Source: Prostheceraeus crozeri (lineage: Eukaryota > Platyhelminthes > Polycladida > Euryleptidae). Taken from it: 64,000 nt of DNA. Location of the stretch: NCBI GenBank assembly GCA_907163375.1, contig CAJQUW010007739.1:57016-121015 (forward strand), read 5' to 3'. The position numbers and the translations under genes were made by a program. The notes below the pieces were generated by a model. It had not been told where the DNA came from. It did not search any database and saw nothing but the letters and a program-made list of their open reading frames with translations. Every line of letters starts with the position of its first letter. Positions within the stretch are counted from its first letter, which is position 1. Shown here one piece after another: positions 28,903 to 41,699 of the stretch.

Positions 28903-29652
28903 AGTAAGTTATTGAAAATATTCATAAAATATTATTGATTAATAAATTTCAAGTCTTAAATTAATTGATCGATTGATCGTTCGGACGTCAGCTGCGTCCG
29001 AAACGTCCTGTAGATTTATTTTTATTTACTTTTTCAATACACATCGTAACTTAATTTGAGTGTGGCTTTTTCATACATAAAATGTGTTTATAATAACATA
29101 GGGTGGGTCGGATTAAGTCGGACCCCATTTCAACTTTAAGCTTAAATTATCCAATAAACTTTGTCTGCTCTTGAAAATCTGTTTCTCATCTAACTTCGCA
29201 AATGATCATCAGAGAAGAGAAAACCAGTAAACATTATTTTGAAACTTACCGGTAGTTATTTTTTATGTTATTATGTTTTTGAAAAAGCTGTTCATAATTT
29301 TGATCAATATGCATACTCTTGCCAAATCACTTAGATAAGATTCACAATATACGCGTAACATAAATATGGCTACTATATCTGGACTGAAATGCCATCTATC
29401 TACATGCAAGTTTGTTCGTTGAATACAGCTAATTTTTTCGCGATTTAATTACCTTTGTTTCACAGTTTACAGGCAAACAGTGAACATGTAGGAAAATGCC
29501 TATACATGTGCATATGCTAGCTAACAGAAACATTAAACTCCTATCATTCAATAGACTACTTCATTCCCAGCTCTTTGTGTATTCACAAATGCAAAATGTC
29601 CTTTGTTTAAATATATACCTGTACTTCTACAGTTACATCAATTGCATTTTAG

Positions 29653-30644
29653 GTGCTCGAAAGCTTGATGATCATTGCAAACCAATTCGATCGAGACAGG
29701 ATGTCTCGGTATTGTTTCTGAAGCAAGCAATACAAGTCTTCAAAACCTGGAAATCATCTAAAATGACTGGTTTAACCTCAGAGACATTTCTTGCCTGCAT
29801 ACAATCGATGACAGCAATGGAATTACTGGCATATCATTTATTGGAGCATCACGATTTTGATTACGTCTTAACTGGAAAATTTTCCTCGGACCCAATTGAA
29901 GGTAGGTTCGGTTGGTACCGTCAGCTTAACGGCGGAAACTTCTACATGTCCATCAAGCAACTCCTACAAGCAGAAAAGAAAATTCGAGTTTTGACTTGCA
30001 TTCAGAAAAACATGATCTTCCAAGCATCTCATCTAGATGACCGATCATCTTTGAGTGTTGATGATTACGCTACACTATCGAATGATCTTTGTTCAGATTT
30101 TATTGATGAAATGAAAACTTTATCCTTGGATGACGTTTCGGTGAATGATGCAAACATCTCCTTTTTTGTTGCCGGATATATAGGCCGAAGCATTAGTCGC
30201 CGGAGACATTGTGATAATTGCAAATTACTGTTAGTCTTACAAGACGAAGAATCCTGCAATTTACCAGAAAGTATTGAGCAATTATTCGAGATGGCTGACC
30301 GAGGTGGCTTATGCAAGCCGACGGATTTCTGTTTCACTGTCACATCGTTCGCAGTGATGTGCTATGAATTTTTGATTAGTCATGAAAGTATTCGCATGAA
30401 GTTTTTATCGTCTTTATACCCGCGTAAACTATTTCTGTGTATTTTATCTCAGATTGTTTCGTCTGATACATCAGAAATGAATTCATTGATTCAACAGAAA
30501 TGTACCTCCGGGCACCTATGTTTCGAACCGATTGTAATATGCGCATTCAACTGTTTTGCAAAAAACGAGTTAAAACGAATGAATACTGAAAAAGAACCTG
30601 AAAAAAATGAGCGAAAGCTCAGAAAAATTACTGGTTCATATTAA
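29653..30644 (+). CDS. P-element transposase C-terminal exon
   Basis: After an acceptor (GCATTTTAG) the frame reads GARKLDDHCKPIRSRQDVSV, then LTSETFLACIQSMTAMELLA and FSSDPIEGRFGWYRQLNGGN (the conserved 'DPiE-rFGwyRqL-GgNy' block that holds the catalytic Glu), and ends LRKITGSY. FFVAGYIGRSISRRRHCDNC is the late Cys motif seen in THAP9-like proteins. The frame opens further upstream (29496), but those residues lie in the intron. A polyadenylation-like AATAAA is at about 30681, before the right TIR. Confidence 0.88.
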
Positions 30645-30780
30645 AATAAGCTGATATTTTTTGTCAAAATTAAGATTATTTCAATAAAACAAGCTTTCGA
30701 TTGTATTTGGCAGTTCTCACTTCAAAATGTAGATATACATAAACACAAATTTAAGCTTTCATTATAGTTTTGAAAATATT

Positions 30781-30855
30781 GAATTTTAACCCTACACTTG
30801 GCAAGAGCGTAAAGGAGTTATCAATCCCCTACCTCTATATATCCCTGATGCGCAC
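30781..30855. repeat. P-element right end: subterminal repeat, TIR, target duplication
   Basis: Subterminal repeat 30781-30801, TIR 30816-30847, target duplication ATGCGCAC 30848-30855. All are exact inverted or direct matches to the left end. Confidence 0.95.
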
Positions 30856-31094
30856 ACTGACACAACCTCACCAAAAGAGCAAATTTGGGATTTTCTCGAA
30901 ATCTAGGACACCAATGAAGAATCGGAGAAAGCACAGCGATGTATGGGATGATCACGATGAAGATGATATAAAATTCCACACTGAACGAATATAGGTAGCG
31001 TCGTAGAGGCAAAAGTAAGCAAATTAGATCGGAGCGTTTATCACACAACCGCACAGCATGGCAATCGCAGCTAGTTAAGCTAACTACCAGCACA

Positions 31095-32357
31095 GTAGCG
31101 ATGAAAATTTTCCGGAAAATTTTGAATCAAAATTTTCCATGGAAAATTTTGGAAAAATCGGAAAATATTGGAAAATTTTGAAAGTTCAAATTTTTTGTGA
31201 TAGGCCCTCTGCTTTGACCGCTTCTACAGCCGAGGCAGCTACACACCTATAGCATGGGTCTAAAAGTGGTGATCTTGATCATCATTTTGATTAAACCGAT
31301 TTTGAAAAATGAAAAAATTTGAATTTTTGTGACATAATTTTTACGTTTTCTATCACAGCCGATCGAGGCATGCATAGACACATCAATAGAATTGTTCCAA
31401 AACTCTTGATTTCATCATATCATTTCGATTAAAACAATCGCGGCAACACGAATCCCGTCCGCGGATTTTTTAGCATTCCTTTGCCACCAGTGGCTTGTGG
31501 CAATTTGTTGGCATTTTTAATATTATAACACAGACATCTTTTGGGACAACGTGAATTTTTTTCCTTTACGATAGGGGTATAATTTCATGCATTGTGAAGG
31601 ATCTGGAGAAAAAAGAATGCACTTTATTTGGGAGCTTGTTTATGGCTTAAAAGTTAAGCTCTATCATGCAGCCTTGATTGCAATGATAAAAATTCTCCAT
31701 GTGTTGATGAACATGTGAAGCACAGGCATACAGTCCAACACAGCATTATGCATGAGCGACGATATATTGGAAGATAAGACTGTAAACTCGCGAGATCTTT
31801 GGAAACTAAAGATATCTGTGATGAGTATAAGAAAATCTATATGATAGCTTCTAACTTCTGGGGTAATGTCCGATATCTTCGTGGAGGACAAACTACACAT
31901 CCTCCATTTCTAGCTCAGATGGTTCAGATAGTTCCAAATCGATTTCAGATCTGTGAATTTCAGACTTTTCCAGATGAATTGGAGATTCTCCAGTTGAATC
32001 TAAGATCCTTTCAAAGTTGAGTTTCTGACAAATATCTGAAATTCAATTAGAGAAATCGGAAATCCATTTAATATCTGATATTCAGTTGGAAAGATCTGAA
32101 ATAGACATGGAGGGTGCAGTTGGTTCCAAAAGTTAACATGCAGGGATGATAGAGAAGTTTTCGGACTTTGAATGTTACATAGTCTTTTCAAACGACTGCA
32201 ACAAGTCTCCAAAACAAAGGCAAAAACGTCAATCACCGAAAAAAAAATTTCAAAATTTTCCATTGGAAAATTTTCCGGAAAATTTTGAAAAAATTGGAAA
32301 ATTTTCCGGAAAATTTTCTGGAAAATTTTCTGGAAAATTTTCCATTTGCATCACTAC
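31095..32357. mobile_element. Non-autonomous element with GGAAAATTTT-rich ends
   Basis: The left end GTAGCGATGAAAATTTTCCG and the right end ...GGAAAATTTTCCATTTGCATCACTAC are imperfect inverted repeats. Several GGAAAATTTT units follow each end (31105-31175; 32262-32343). AGCACA flanks both sides (31089-31094; 32358-32363) as a likely short target duplication. The 1,263-bp interior has no convincing gene. Family unknown, possibly hAT-like or MITE. Confidence 0.6.
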
Positions 32358-32363
32358 AGCACA

Positions 32364-33900
32364 GTAGTTGTTTGTGTGACCTGCCAATCGCAATAATTTC
32401 ATTGACACTATATTAATATATATTCAGAGTGTAAAAAACTGCATAATTGCTTCAATAGAAAGTATATGAATGTAGTATAACATCATCTTTTTCACTTTTT
32501 TGGCGGGTGGTGAAAATCACCACCTCGGGCATCTACGTATAGCCCGAGGACTTAAGGGTTAAGAAACATTGCTAGGATTGCCAATTCATATTCGCTTGTG
32601 GTTGCGATCTGTTGAAATGTTATGCTATTCTGCAACATGTCATAAGTTCATTGCATACTACTGCTATTTTTCCTCAACAAGTAATGGACAATTTGAGGGG
32701 CAGCATGCAAATTTTGCTTGGAGTCTCCAGTCTTCACCATATTCTTTGTCTTAGGCTGTCCACTGTCCACATATAGAGTATAGAGGAAGTACATGGAGAG
32801 TTGAGTGACAACTCAGTATTATTTGCATCGCCAATGTGTGGACAATTTCGACTTCATCAAATGAACTCTTCTTAGCACTACATGGGAGATGTGCATTCTT
32901 AAACTGTTTTGAAGAAATTACAATGGAACTAAATCATGACCCCAATGCAGAATGATAGGAAGAATATTATATATATATAGTGCAAATAATTCTCTCAATA
33001 CAATTCTTCTCAAATCTGCCTTTTTATAATCCGTAGTTTATAAATTGATAAGAGTACTGTGGCGTTTTAAATTTACTTTCATAATTGTCACAGTTTTTCG
33101 TGGAATAATTGTGCCTAAGTATTGTACTAATACAGCATTTGACAGCCGTGGAAAACAGTCACACATACAGCATGAACTTGCGATAGAGTTTCAGTAATGA
33201 ATTTCGTCCTTATGAGGAATATCTTATCGATGTGTACTATTACACTGGCTGGGCCTGGACAATTAGTTCTTATGGCAATCAGACCAGCTGTTTGTAATGC
33301 GGATTTCCTCACAAATATAGGTAGTATAAAAGATGTGTACAGGAAGTGTAGCGCTAGATCGAATTTTATAGTTTCATTGAGAAGGTTTGAGTCACTTAAG
33401 GTTAATTTGCTGAAGAAAATCGCAAAACTATGAAAGAAGCGGTAGATGAGGTGGGACCAAAAAATGCGAAGCAAGACATAGCAACAAGTTAGAACATGTT
33501 CAGGTGTGCATTGCTTGGCTATATCGAGTTATTTGGAGTCTTTTTGCTTATAATTAGGCGTGGAATGCAGTTATACCGGCTGAGCGAGTGTGATGACCGT
33601 TAGACTAAAGTTCCGACCATTCACGGTGACGTAAAAAGTCTAATAAAGCCTAAATTTTGTTTGTTCAATGAAAAATACTGATGATAATATCTTCATTTGG
33701 CCCACTTCTAAACTTCTGGCGCTTTTATTGGCTAGATATTCTGTGAACGTTGCAAAACACGATGTCAATACTGAGTAAAACAACTTAGAATCAATATTCA
33801 CTTGAATAAGTTAGAAAGACAAGAGAAAAAGCACGGTTTCTCCAACCGCTTTGCTTCCCATTCTCGGACACTGCAAGTTCCATCAAAGGCCTTCGTTTGA
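32364..33900. other. Gene-free spacer with a hairpin pair at 32509-32562
   Basis: At 32509-32555 two adjacent hairpins occur: GGTGGTGAAAATCACCACC and CGGGCATCTACGTATAGCCCG, followed by ACTTAAGGGTTAA. The GGGTTAA end is what a piggyBac-type element's terminus next to a TTAA target would look like, but no partner end was found. The remainder (to 33900) contains no supported gene; short frames are AT-biased chance frames. Confidence 0.35.
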
Positions 33901-33964
33901 CAATTATATTGAGTTGGGAAGAACCGTTTTGTTCGATATTCAAAATTTAATCTTTTTTTTATGC

Positions 33965-34421
33965 CTTGCGATATATTTCGATAAGCACCTGCTGATCATC
34001 TTCAAGCCATTGAATCTATTTTGCACAATATAAAGTAACTCAAACAATTCAAGCTTAGTGATGTACATAAAACATATAAATGAAAGGAGAGGGGACAGAT
34101 AGTGCTGGTTGCCTTGTACCAGCAGCTAGAGCAGTTTGAGAGCTTTTATCTGCCTGACATAGAACAATTGAAACAGGCAGTAATTGTAACCCAGTATTAC
34201 CGGTTTCAATTGTTCTATGTCAGTCAAATCAAAGCTATCAAATTGCTCTATCTACTGGTACAAAGTAACCCAGCACTATCTGTTGCCTGCACTTTCATTT
34301 CTATGTTTATATGTACATAACTATGCTTGTATTTTCTGAGTTAGCTTGAATTAGGCCTATGCAGAATAGAATCACTTGCCTGAAGATGATCAGCAGGTGC
34401 TGATCGAAATATATCGCAAAG
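33965..34421. mobile_element. Foldback element, about 457 bp
   Basis: The end CTTGCGATATATTTCGATAA, continuing through GCACCTGCTGATCATCTTCA, is repeated inverted at about 34377-34421 with few differences. The centre is palindromic too (GACATAGAACAATTG...CAATTGTTCTATGTC at about 34156-34226). No coding. A typical foldback/MITE structure able to form a long hairpin. Confidence 0.75.
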
Positions 34422-34437
34422 TATATTATAAAAAGAG

Positions 34438-36305
34438 CAGGCCTGTGATTAGCCTATTAGAAAAATTGAGGAATTTTTTTGAAAAATTTGAGGAATGTAA
34501 ACGGAGCCTAATATAATAATTGCAAGAAAAACTCCAAATTTTAACAGGGATTTTGGGCCAAACTTCATGAAGAAGGCAATCCCAGAGTTGACCACACTTC
34601 ACCACACTTTTTGAAGTTATATGTATTACAAAAGGATATTGGTCTGGTCATAATCACTTCCCGCGTTGTTGCGAAATTAATTTGTTACCTCAAGGACGAC
34701 TATCTGCTTAGAATGTGTCGAACAGAGGATGTCAGATCAAGCTGCTGATATCGCTGTGCTTCACGCTATCGTCTCCAATTCAATGATGCTTGTCAGATTT
34801 GTATACTGAATTTTTTTAATGTAGTAAATATCCTCAACTACATGCATCTGGGGCTTTGTGACGATTAATTTTTACGGATTTTAGACAAATTTGGGAGGAG
34901 AGCAACCCGTAAGCATAGAAAGCTTAAAATCGTTGACGGAATGCTTGTGGTTAAAAAAAGTCAGTAATTTATTATGAAGGATACGCCACATTACACACTA
35001 ATTTATTAATATTACTTTGTACTGCACAATTTTTGGTGGCTCTTGTTTATCTGTTAGCGCTCTGATCATATCGCTCCGATCTATTCAAATGAACATGAAT
35101 TCTCTCATACGACACAAAAAACTGTTAGGGAACAGGCTTGCCAGCTAAGTTGTTGGTCTCATCTAAGCAAAGAGTGAAAGATTGTCACCTCTATTCGCAT
35201 GAAGTTCCGCAGAGATATTGACATCCACATCTTGCAGTAGACTCGGGTTGAAAATCTGCCAACCCAGTAATATGTGGTTTGATGAATGTCTTAATTAATC
35301 CAAGTTCGCATACAACGATAAACAATCTATGCATTACTTTCACACCAAGCTGTGTTCAGCAAATTATGAAAACGATCTTTAAGTGGCTAACTCATCCAGG
35401 ATAAATGTCGGTCGTCAGACCCTGAAAAATGTAGCTGCAAACAGACTCATGGGATAGCAGAGGCTCATAAGCTTCCAACCTCCGCACGCTAGTGACCAGG
35501 AGGCAGATAGACACTAAATTTGGAGACCATCCGCTTTACCCCGTCGCATGTGTTCATGTTCATCGGAAATAAAATGGAAGAGAATGAGTGAAACAAAAGC
35601 TTCAGTTGATAAAAGCACTGAAATCCAAGTGGGCTGGGATACCTATACGTTATCACATCATGGATACAGAGGATCGATAACCTTAAGTTCTTTAAGAAGT
35701 ACAGGCATGCATTTGGCAGCCATATAGTCGCAGAAACATATAATGAAGACTGTGAAACCGGTTCAGATAATTAATGAAAATAATTGAATAAGCATTTTAC
35801 TGTTGGAATTCTACGCTAAATTATGAAGCTTGAAGAAAAAAAAATTGCTTGTAGTGTTCAATATACAATTTCGGTATGTTGATCGCAGTGTTTCACTCAT
35901 TAAATACGTGAAAGTGTTGCACTAAGGAGTTCGGCAGACAATAACTTCAGACAACTTCTCTGCATAGCAAAGTAAGTTCGGACGAACCTGAACATTTGCA
36001 ACCCTGTAGCTTCCAGAAATTAAAACGACGTGAAACAAAATCAAATTATAAATCATGATTGATTCATGTTTAGCAATCAGGGTGTAGGATACATGTTATA
36101 GGATTCTATCTTAGCCTCTTGATTGGAAGTCTACAGATAATCACCATTCGCTAAAAAACAATACATTGTCCGACATTTAGTCTAAGATGTGTCATATTTG
36201 AGGAATTTCTCTTAGTTTAGCTATATTTGAAGAATTTTTGAGGATTTGAGGAGTGAAAATTTTTTATGAGGAATCTGAGGAATTTGAGGAGCAATCACAG
36301 GCCTG
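34438..36305. mobile_element. hAT-like non-autonomous element
   Basis: The left end CAGGCCTGTGATTAGCC and the right end (reverse) CAGGCCTGTGATTGCTCC form short terminal inverted repeats. The first 13 bases are identical. Subterminal TTGAGGAATTT motifs occur at both ends. AAAGAG abuts both ends, a likely remnant of an 8-bp duplication. The interior has no recognisable transposase. Confidence 0.6.
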
Positions 36306-37575
36306 AAAGAGATGAGATTTTGAATATCGAACAAAACCTGGTTCTTGCCAACTCAACATTACTCCATCCATGTTTTCTTCCTTGTCGAGACATGGCACGA
36401 CACAGACTCCATTAGCCTGCAACTTCTTCGGTCGGTCGGTTTTTCAGTGCTGAATCACCCTCACCAAAGAAAGAGCATGCACACTTCACACTAGCCATGG
36501 CGGTATCGTCTTGATTTCATCTCCAAGCAACGTGAAAATCACCAGACAGACTTCCCCATCCTATCGACTTCGAATCCCTGTGCGTGAGAATAGCATCGAA
36601 AATCCGCTTTGATTGTAATTCCGATTTACCGAACTGGTCCAGTCCGTGCGCTTTTCAACACGGAACTGGCTAATATCATCGATTTGCAACAAGCATTGCA
36701 TCTGCATTGCAGGGGACTTCAACATCCATGGTGAAAGATCACACGACCTTCACTCTCAGACATTTGTTAACACTCTTCATGCCTACGGACTGGAATGCCG
36801 TTACAGGTCCTACTCACGACCACGGTGGAACAGTTGATATTGTCGTGTCAAGGAATAGTCTTCCTTCACCAAGTGTCGATAACACGGATACTAGCCTTTC
36901 AGATCATCGCCTTGTCAAATGGTCCACTCCTCTCGCTCGTCCATTACTTCTCTATCGCACCAACACCACATGCTCCTGGCGATCGCTGAACGATGAAGTA
37001 TTCCGATCATCACTCTGTCGTTTCAAGCTTTGCCTTACTTTACCACCATCAGCTGAAATAGATCATCTTGCACAGCTCTGATGACGGAATAACTGGCATC
37101 ATTGACAATGTTGCCCCTTGGAAAATAGTGCGCGTTCGAGCTCGCAGTTCGGATTCCTGGTTAGATGAATAGTGTAAAAGCATCAAAAGATTCGCTTGAA
37201 CGACGCATCAAACGTCTTGCTATCAACGATCCATCCTCCGCCGGTCTTGTCTCTTCTGACCTGAAAGTTGTAAGACGATCCTACAAACATTTGACCTCTC
37301 AGAGACGTGAGTTCTTCTTGAAGCACAAAACGGAGGCGGAGAAGGGGAACACCCGATTGATTGAACTCTATCAATGCAATCATAGGACGCCGACAATCCA
37401 ACCTTAATGTGAATGTCTCTGCAGAGTCTTTCCATCAGTATATCGTACGCAGGGTCAGGTCTATCCACGACCGAGTCTAACCTCTCTCATCCTGAATTTT
37501 CTATTGCTCCACCTGGATGTATTTTCGCCTCAAGTCTTGGTCAAGTCTCCGTGCTTCTCTCATTATCAAATCTTT

Positions 37576-37690
37576 CCAATGGTCTCCGTGGCACAATGGT
37601 TAAGTGCTTGGCCTATCGATCTTCTGGTTCAGAGATTAATGGAATTCGTCAGCAAGGTCATCCGGACTATAAGATCACAATGAGATTAAA
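37576..37690 (+). repeat. tRNA-like (SINE-type) segment in the decayed LINE
   Basis: GTGGCACAATGGTTAAGTGC at about 37585 resembles a tRNA A box (TGGCnnAnTGG), and CTGGTTCAGAG about 45 nt later resembles a B box. The cloverleaf does not close well, so this is more likely the 5' head of a tRNA-derived SINE than a tRNA gene. Its tail is not evident. Confidence 0.35.
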
Positions 37691-38960
37691 GTCTTATGTC
37701 AGCACCGTCTAAGCCCCCAGCATGGAGAGTAGTGCAGGACGTTAAACCATTCATTCATAATATGCATAATTCACTTGATTGTTTCCCTACTGACCTCCTC
37801 AAACAGAACAAAGACATCCTTTCTCTGCGTTACTCCTGTTTTCAATATATCACTGGCATCTGGAGCCTGTGCCTTCCCTTCCTGTGGAAAGAAACTGTTA
37901 TCAACCACATCTCGAAGAAGGGCAACAGATCTCTCACAGATCAGCAATCAGTTTACCGAAATTAATCGAAACAGCGGTTATGAAAGTAACATCTGATATT
38001 TTTCTATCCGTCGACAAAGGTGGTTCTTTGTTGTCTTCGTTCTATCGTCTGCCTTTGACTCATTCCATCATGACATCCTGCTTCGTCGCCTCTCTGTCAT
38101 TCGGCCTGAAAGACCAAGTCCTGTCCTGGTTTAAGTCCTCCCTGGTAATCCGTCGCCTACCGTAACTACTGCTTGCGGGTCTTCTAATGCAACACCGTTC
38201 AAGTCCACCCATGGTGTTCCTCAAGGCTCTGTGTTAGGTGCCCCGATCCTGTTTCTCCTATACATGACCGATCTCCCCAACATCATTGCATCTCACGGTC
38301 TTTCATGCCAAATGTGTGCCGATGATATTCCGATTTATGGCTTCAGTTTCCCAGCCGGCACTCATGACCATCAAGATGACCTGCATATCTGAGGTTCACG
38401 CTTAGTTAAAGAGGGAACTCCTGCTTAACGCCACCAAGACGGATATGATGTAGCTCGCGTCTGAACGACGTCGTCACCTTACACCAGGGTCTCAAATAAT
38501 CTTCGGAAACGACGCCATCAGTCTGTCCGACAAGATTCGCAATCTAAGAGTGGTGCTCGATCCATCCCTCTCATTGCAACCATACGTTTCTAGGACTACT
38601 GCTGCGTGTTTTACCTCCCTACAACAACTCCGTTCCATTTGACGATTCATCACTCACTCAGTGTTGAAAACTCTCATAATTTCGCTCATCCACTCACGCC
38701 TTGATTATTTCTTCATTCTCTTTGTAGTCTACCTGGTAGTAGGCCTACCTTATCGAAACTTCAATCAGTTGTCAACGCCATATCTCGACTGTTATTCGAC
38801 GCCAACCTCGTTACCACGTAACCTCCCTGCTCCAGTCGTTTCAGTGGTTACCCATACGAGACCGTATAACATTAAGTCTCGTAGTCCTTGCTTACTAATG
38901 TCTTCGGGTTTGTTACCCCTTAGTCTCTTATCTTCCAGTCTCCAGCCTGTGTCTTCCGAC

Positions 38961-41523
38961 CAGTGGTGTGATTGCGGCGCGAAAGCGCGATTTTTTTTAA
39001 ACTGACGCGAAAATTCACAAATCTTATTTCAAGAATATTTCAAGATTTCTTAAAGGATCTCATGGATGACATTTAAAATGGTAACAATGGCTTTAACGTG
39101 TTTTTCTTCGACCGGTGAAAATACGCTGGTTACAAATTTTGCCCATGGTTGAACGGGCAATACGACTGTATCCGCCTCTCGTTCGGCATTTCTCTGTAAT
39201 GAAAAACATGGGTCAAATTTTGTGTTAATTAAGTGGAGTCTATGCGATCTAAAAGTACATTTTTTCATGTTCCTTGCCGAAGTATTTCAGCCTCTACATG
39301 AGTTTGTGTTGTTGTTTCAACGTTTTTTGAAACAGCAGATCAGTTGAAACGTTGGCCTCTTCGTTATGTTCACTCACATAAAATTCCATTAAAAATGTGA
39401 AAAGTGAATGCTGATAATGAGTCAATTTGGTTGCCTCCGTTTCAAATTGTTATGGGTGGAAGAGCGAGACGAGCATTTGCACATATGAATCCATATGAAA
39501 TGGTGATACGTATGGATTCAATCAAAAGCTTTTTTCAAGGTTGGAACAGAAAAATTGATGCATTACTTGATACTGAAAAGCGAAGTTCTTCGATCATGTC
39601 AAATGATAAATTCACAACTCCAAAAGGATTCACGCTTCGAAAGTTGGATATCAATGCTGACACGGCCCCTACATAGAGCAACATCTGAAAATAGACTAGA
39701 TTCACTTGTCGTTGAGGCGAGGCTGCACCAAGCGAAAACGTTGATAAAAGTGGTAAACGGCCATTGTTGATGCGTATTGTAAAAGCCACTCTAGTTCTCC
39801 CTCACGGAAATGCTGAAGTTCAACGGGTATTTAGCACCCTCAACACCACGGTCACGAAACGAAGAAATTCTCTTGCGTCAAGCCATTAGTAATGACGAAG
39901 TCATGTTTTCAGGCGAAAGTTTGACTGCTATCAACTTGCCCTTATTTCGTAATTTGATTGATCTTGGCAACAAAGCCTGTGCGACTTATCGACGACGACT
40001 ACAGGATGAAATAGCTCCTGAAAACAAGAAACACCTTCAGTTAGAGAAACAGCTCTTTGTGGAGGTGGAAGCGGAAAAGAAAGCTAGTAAGAAGATCGCC
40101 AAACTTTCCTTTGAGATAGAATAGTAAGAGAAAGATACAAAGAAGGCACAAGTGCAGCAAGTTGCCGCGCGAATGTTACAAGAGGCACTTGAATTGAAGG
40201 AAAAGAACGAAAATTATATCAGGGAGCTTCGCCGTCAAAAGGAAAAGATCATTGGGAAGAAACAAAAGCAAACTGAAAAGCTAACACAGTCAGTCATAAA
40301 ACCGACGGCAATGGAACTGCCCACAGTCAAAGGCCTACCCACGAGTGTTAATAATAAATATTTCCCCTCTTCATCTGATTGAGCTACATACACATGTATA
40401 CGTCTTCACACTCGGATATTTGTGCGAAATACTGAGTGCAAGCATTTTTGTAAGGCTGTCAAATCTTGAACAAATAATTTTCAGCTATCCCTGCTAATGT
40501 GGACAGAGTCATTCAGAATTGAAATGCCCATTAATATTTGATGAGCCTGTTAGTTATTGATCTAATTTGAACAGAGAATTATATTTACTGTTTCAGGTGC
40601 ACACGGTTAATATTTATGTGCAATTATCCTAAATTCTTGAAATTGTCATTCTGTTATCTTCCTTCAAAGGTTTTAATTGTTATGAAATATTTTGAATAAA
40701 AAAACCGTGCTCCACGTATCCAGATAATGAGAGTTAAGAAAATAATCAAAGAAAGATCGATTACACAATGTTGGAAATAATCAATGCAGATTTGCAGGAA
40801 TTATAAAATACAAAAAGACATATTTATCGCTATTCATATTGATTAATTTTCAACTACACTTGCGCATCGATCACAGGGCTTTTCCGTGGCAATATATACA
40901 CAACATTTCGGTTCTTTCTGAATTCTAGTCATTGTGCATTGCTTCCATTCTCTAAGATCTCTGTCACAGCTTCACTCGTGATCAAGCTGTAAAGCGTAAA
41001 TAGTTCGTTCGAGCGTCGTTGTAAATATTTTTGATACAGCATCCGTGAAACAATTTCTTCTTCTTAACTGTTATGAAATAATATAATGATTCCTTTTTTG
41101 CCAACTCTCTTGGAGCTATTTGAGATACAGGAGTATATAGTTGGACGAAGCATCGTGTTGTTGCTTATCTTTTATTTTTATTGAAGGTGATTAATTTGTT
41201 GCCTGTAATTGGCCTATAACTACAATTTTTTGAGGTGATGAAAGTGGTCAAGCTGATGGTCAAATTATTTTGTGAATTTATTTGTCTATATCCCACAGCT
41301 ATTCCTAACACAAGGAAAGGACTGTCAGATATATGCGTGTATTCTATATCTATTTGAATATTATCCTATCTACAAGGAAAAGATTTCAACATTTTCATCA
41401 GCTTGACCATTCCATTCATCACCTTAGCAAAAATTTCCACTAGATAGTCAAATGTAGGTACATGTATTTCTAAGATCAACTAATCAAGGCACAAAAAACT
41501 GAAAATCCGTAATCACAACACTG
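38961..41523 (+). mobile_element. hAT element inserted into the LINE, inactive
   Basis: The left end CAGTGGTGTGATTGCGG and the right end (reverse) CAGTGTTGTGATTACGG match at 15 of 17 bases. The flanking octamers are CTTCCGAC (38953-38960) and CCTCCAAC (41524-41531), identical at six of eight and differing only by transitions: an aged 8-bp hAT duplication. The LINE reads on coherently across the insertion, confirming the boundaries. The interior has C-terminal transposase remnants at 39404-40382. Confidence 0.85.
39404..40382 (+). pseudogene. hAT transposase C-terminal remnant
   Basis: Frames encode WLPPFQIVMGGRARRAFAHM, then in another frame VLPHGNAEVQRVFSTLN, the hAT dimerisation motif ('GNA-VER-FS--'). 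A long Lys/Glu-rich coiled-coil tail follows (LQLEKQLFVEVEAEKKASKK, then LQEALELKEKNENYIRELRR). Several stops and frame shifts. The coiled-coil tail after the dimerisation motif resembles that of the hAT at 44383-45731, so the two belong to related families. Confidence 0.65.
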
Positions 41524-41699
41524 CCTCCAACCCTTCCCGCTGCCATCTCCGATCTGCCTACAGCGAGCAACTTCTCATTCCGACTTCTCGACTGTTCATG
41601 CTAGAGCTTTCCCTATAGCTGCAGCTCGCATTAGAATAACCTTCCAGTAAGCTTGAAAGCTGCTCCGTCAGTGGTTACCATCAAGGGAGGTCTAAAAGC

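Larger units (their letters stand above)
26359..30847 (+). mobile_element. P element (THAP-type), complete ends, 4,489 bp
   Basis: Perfect 32-bp terminal inverted repeats begin CAGGGATATATAGAGGTAGG at 26359 and end at 30847. They are flanked by an identical 8-bp target duplication, ATGCGCAC, at 26351-26358 and 30848-30855, the length P elements make. A 21-bp perfect subterminal inverted repeat (CCAAGTGTAGGGTTAAAATT...) lies at 26416-26436 and 30781-30801. The interior encodes a THAP-domain transposase with P-specific motifs over at least four exons. Two frame changes suggest this copy is just inactive, or holds assembly errors. Perfect ends imply a recent insertion. Confidence 0.96.
33908..36353. 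mobile_element. Outer foldback arms enclosing two nested elements
   Basis: TTGAGTTGGGAAGAACC and TTGTTCGATATTCAAAAT at 33908-33955 return as reverse complement at 36306-36353, with a few changes. Between the arms lie a smaller foldback (33965-34421) and a hAT-like element (34438-36305). The arms therefore probably belong to an older foldback whose loop was invaded, or they were extended by duplication. Confidence 0.6.

Noticed and set aside
33570-33650. tRNA-like words (GGCTGAGCGAGTGTG ... GTTCCGACC)
   Set aside because: A and B boxes are poor and no cloverleaf can be drawn.
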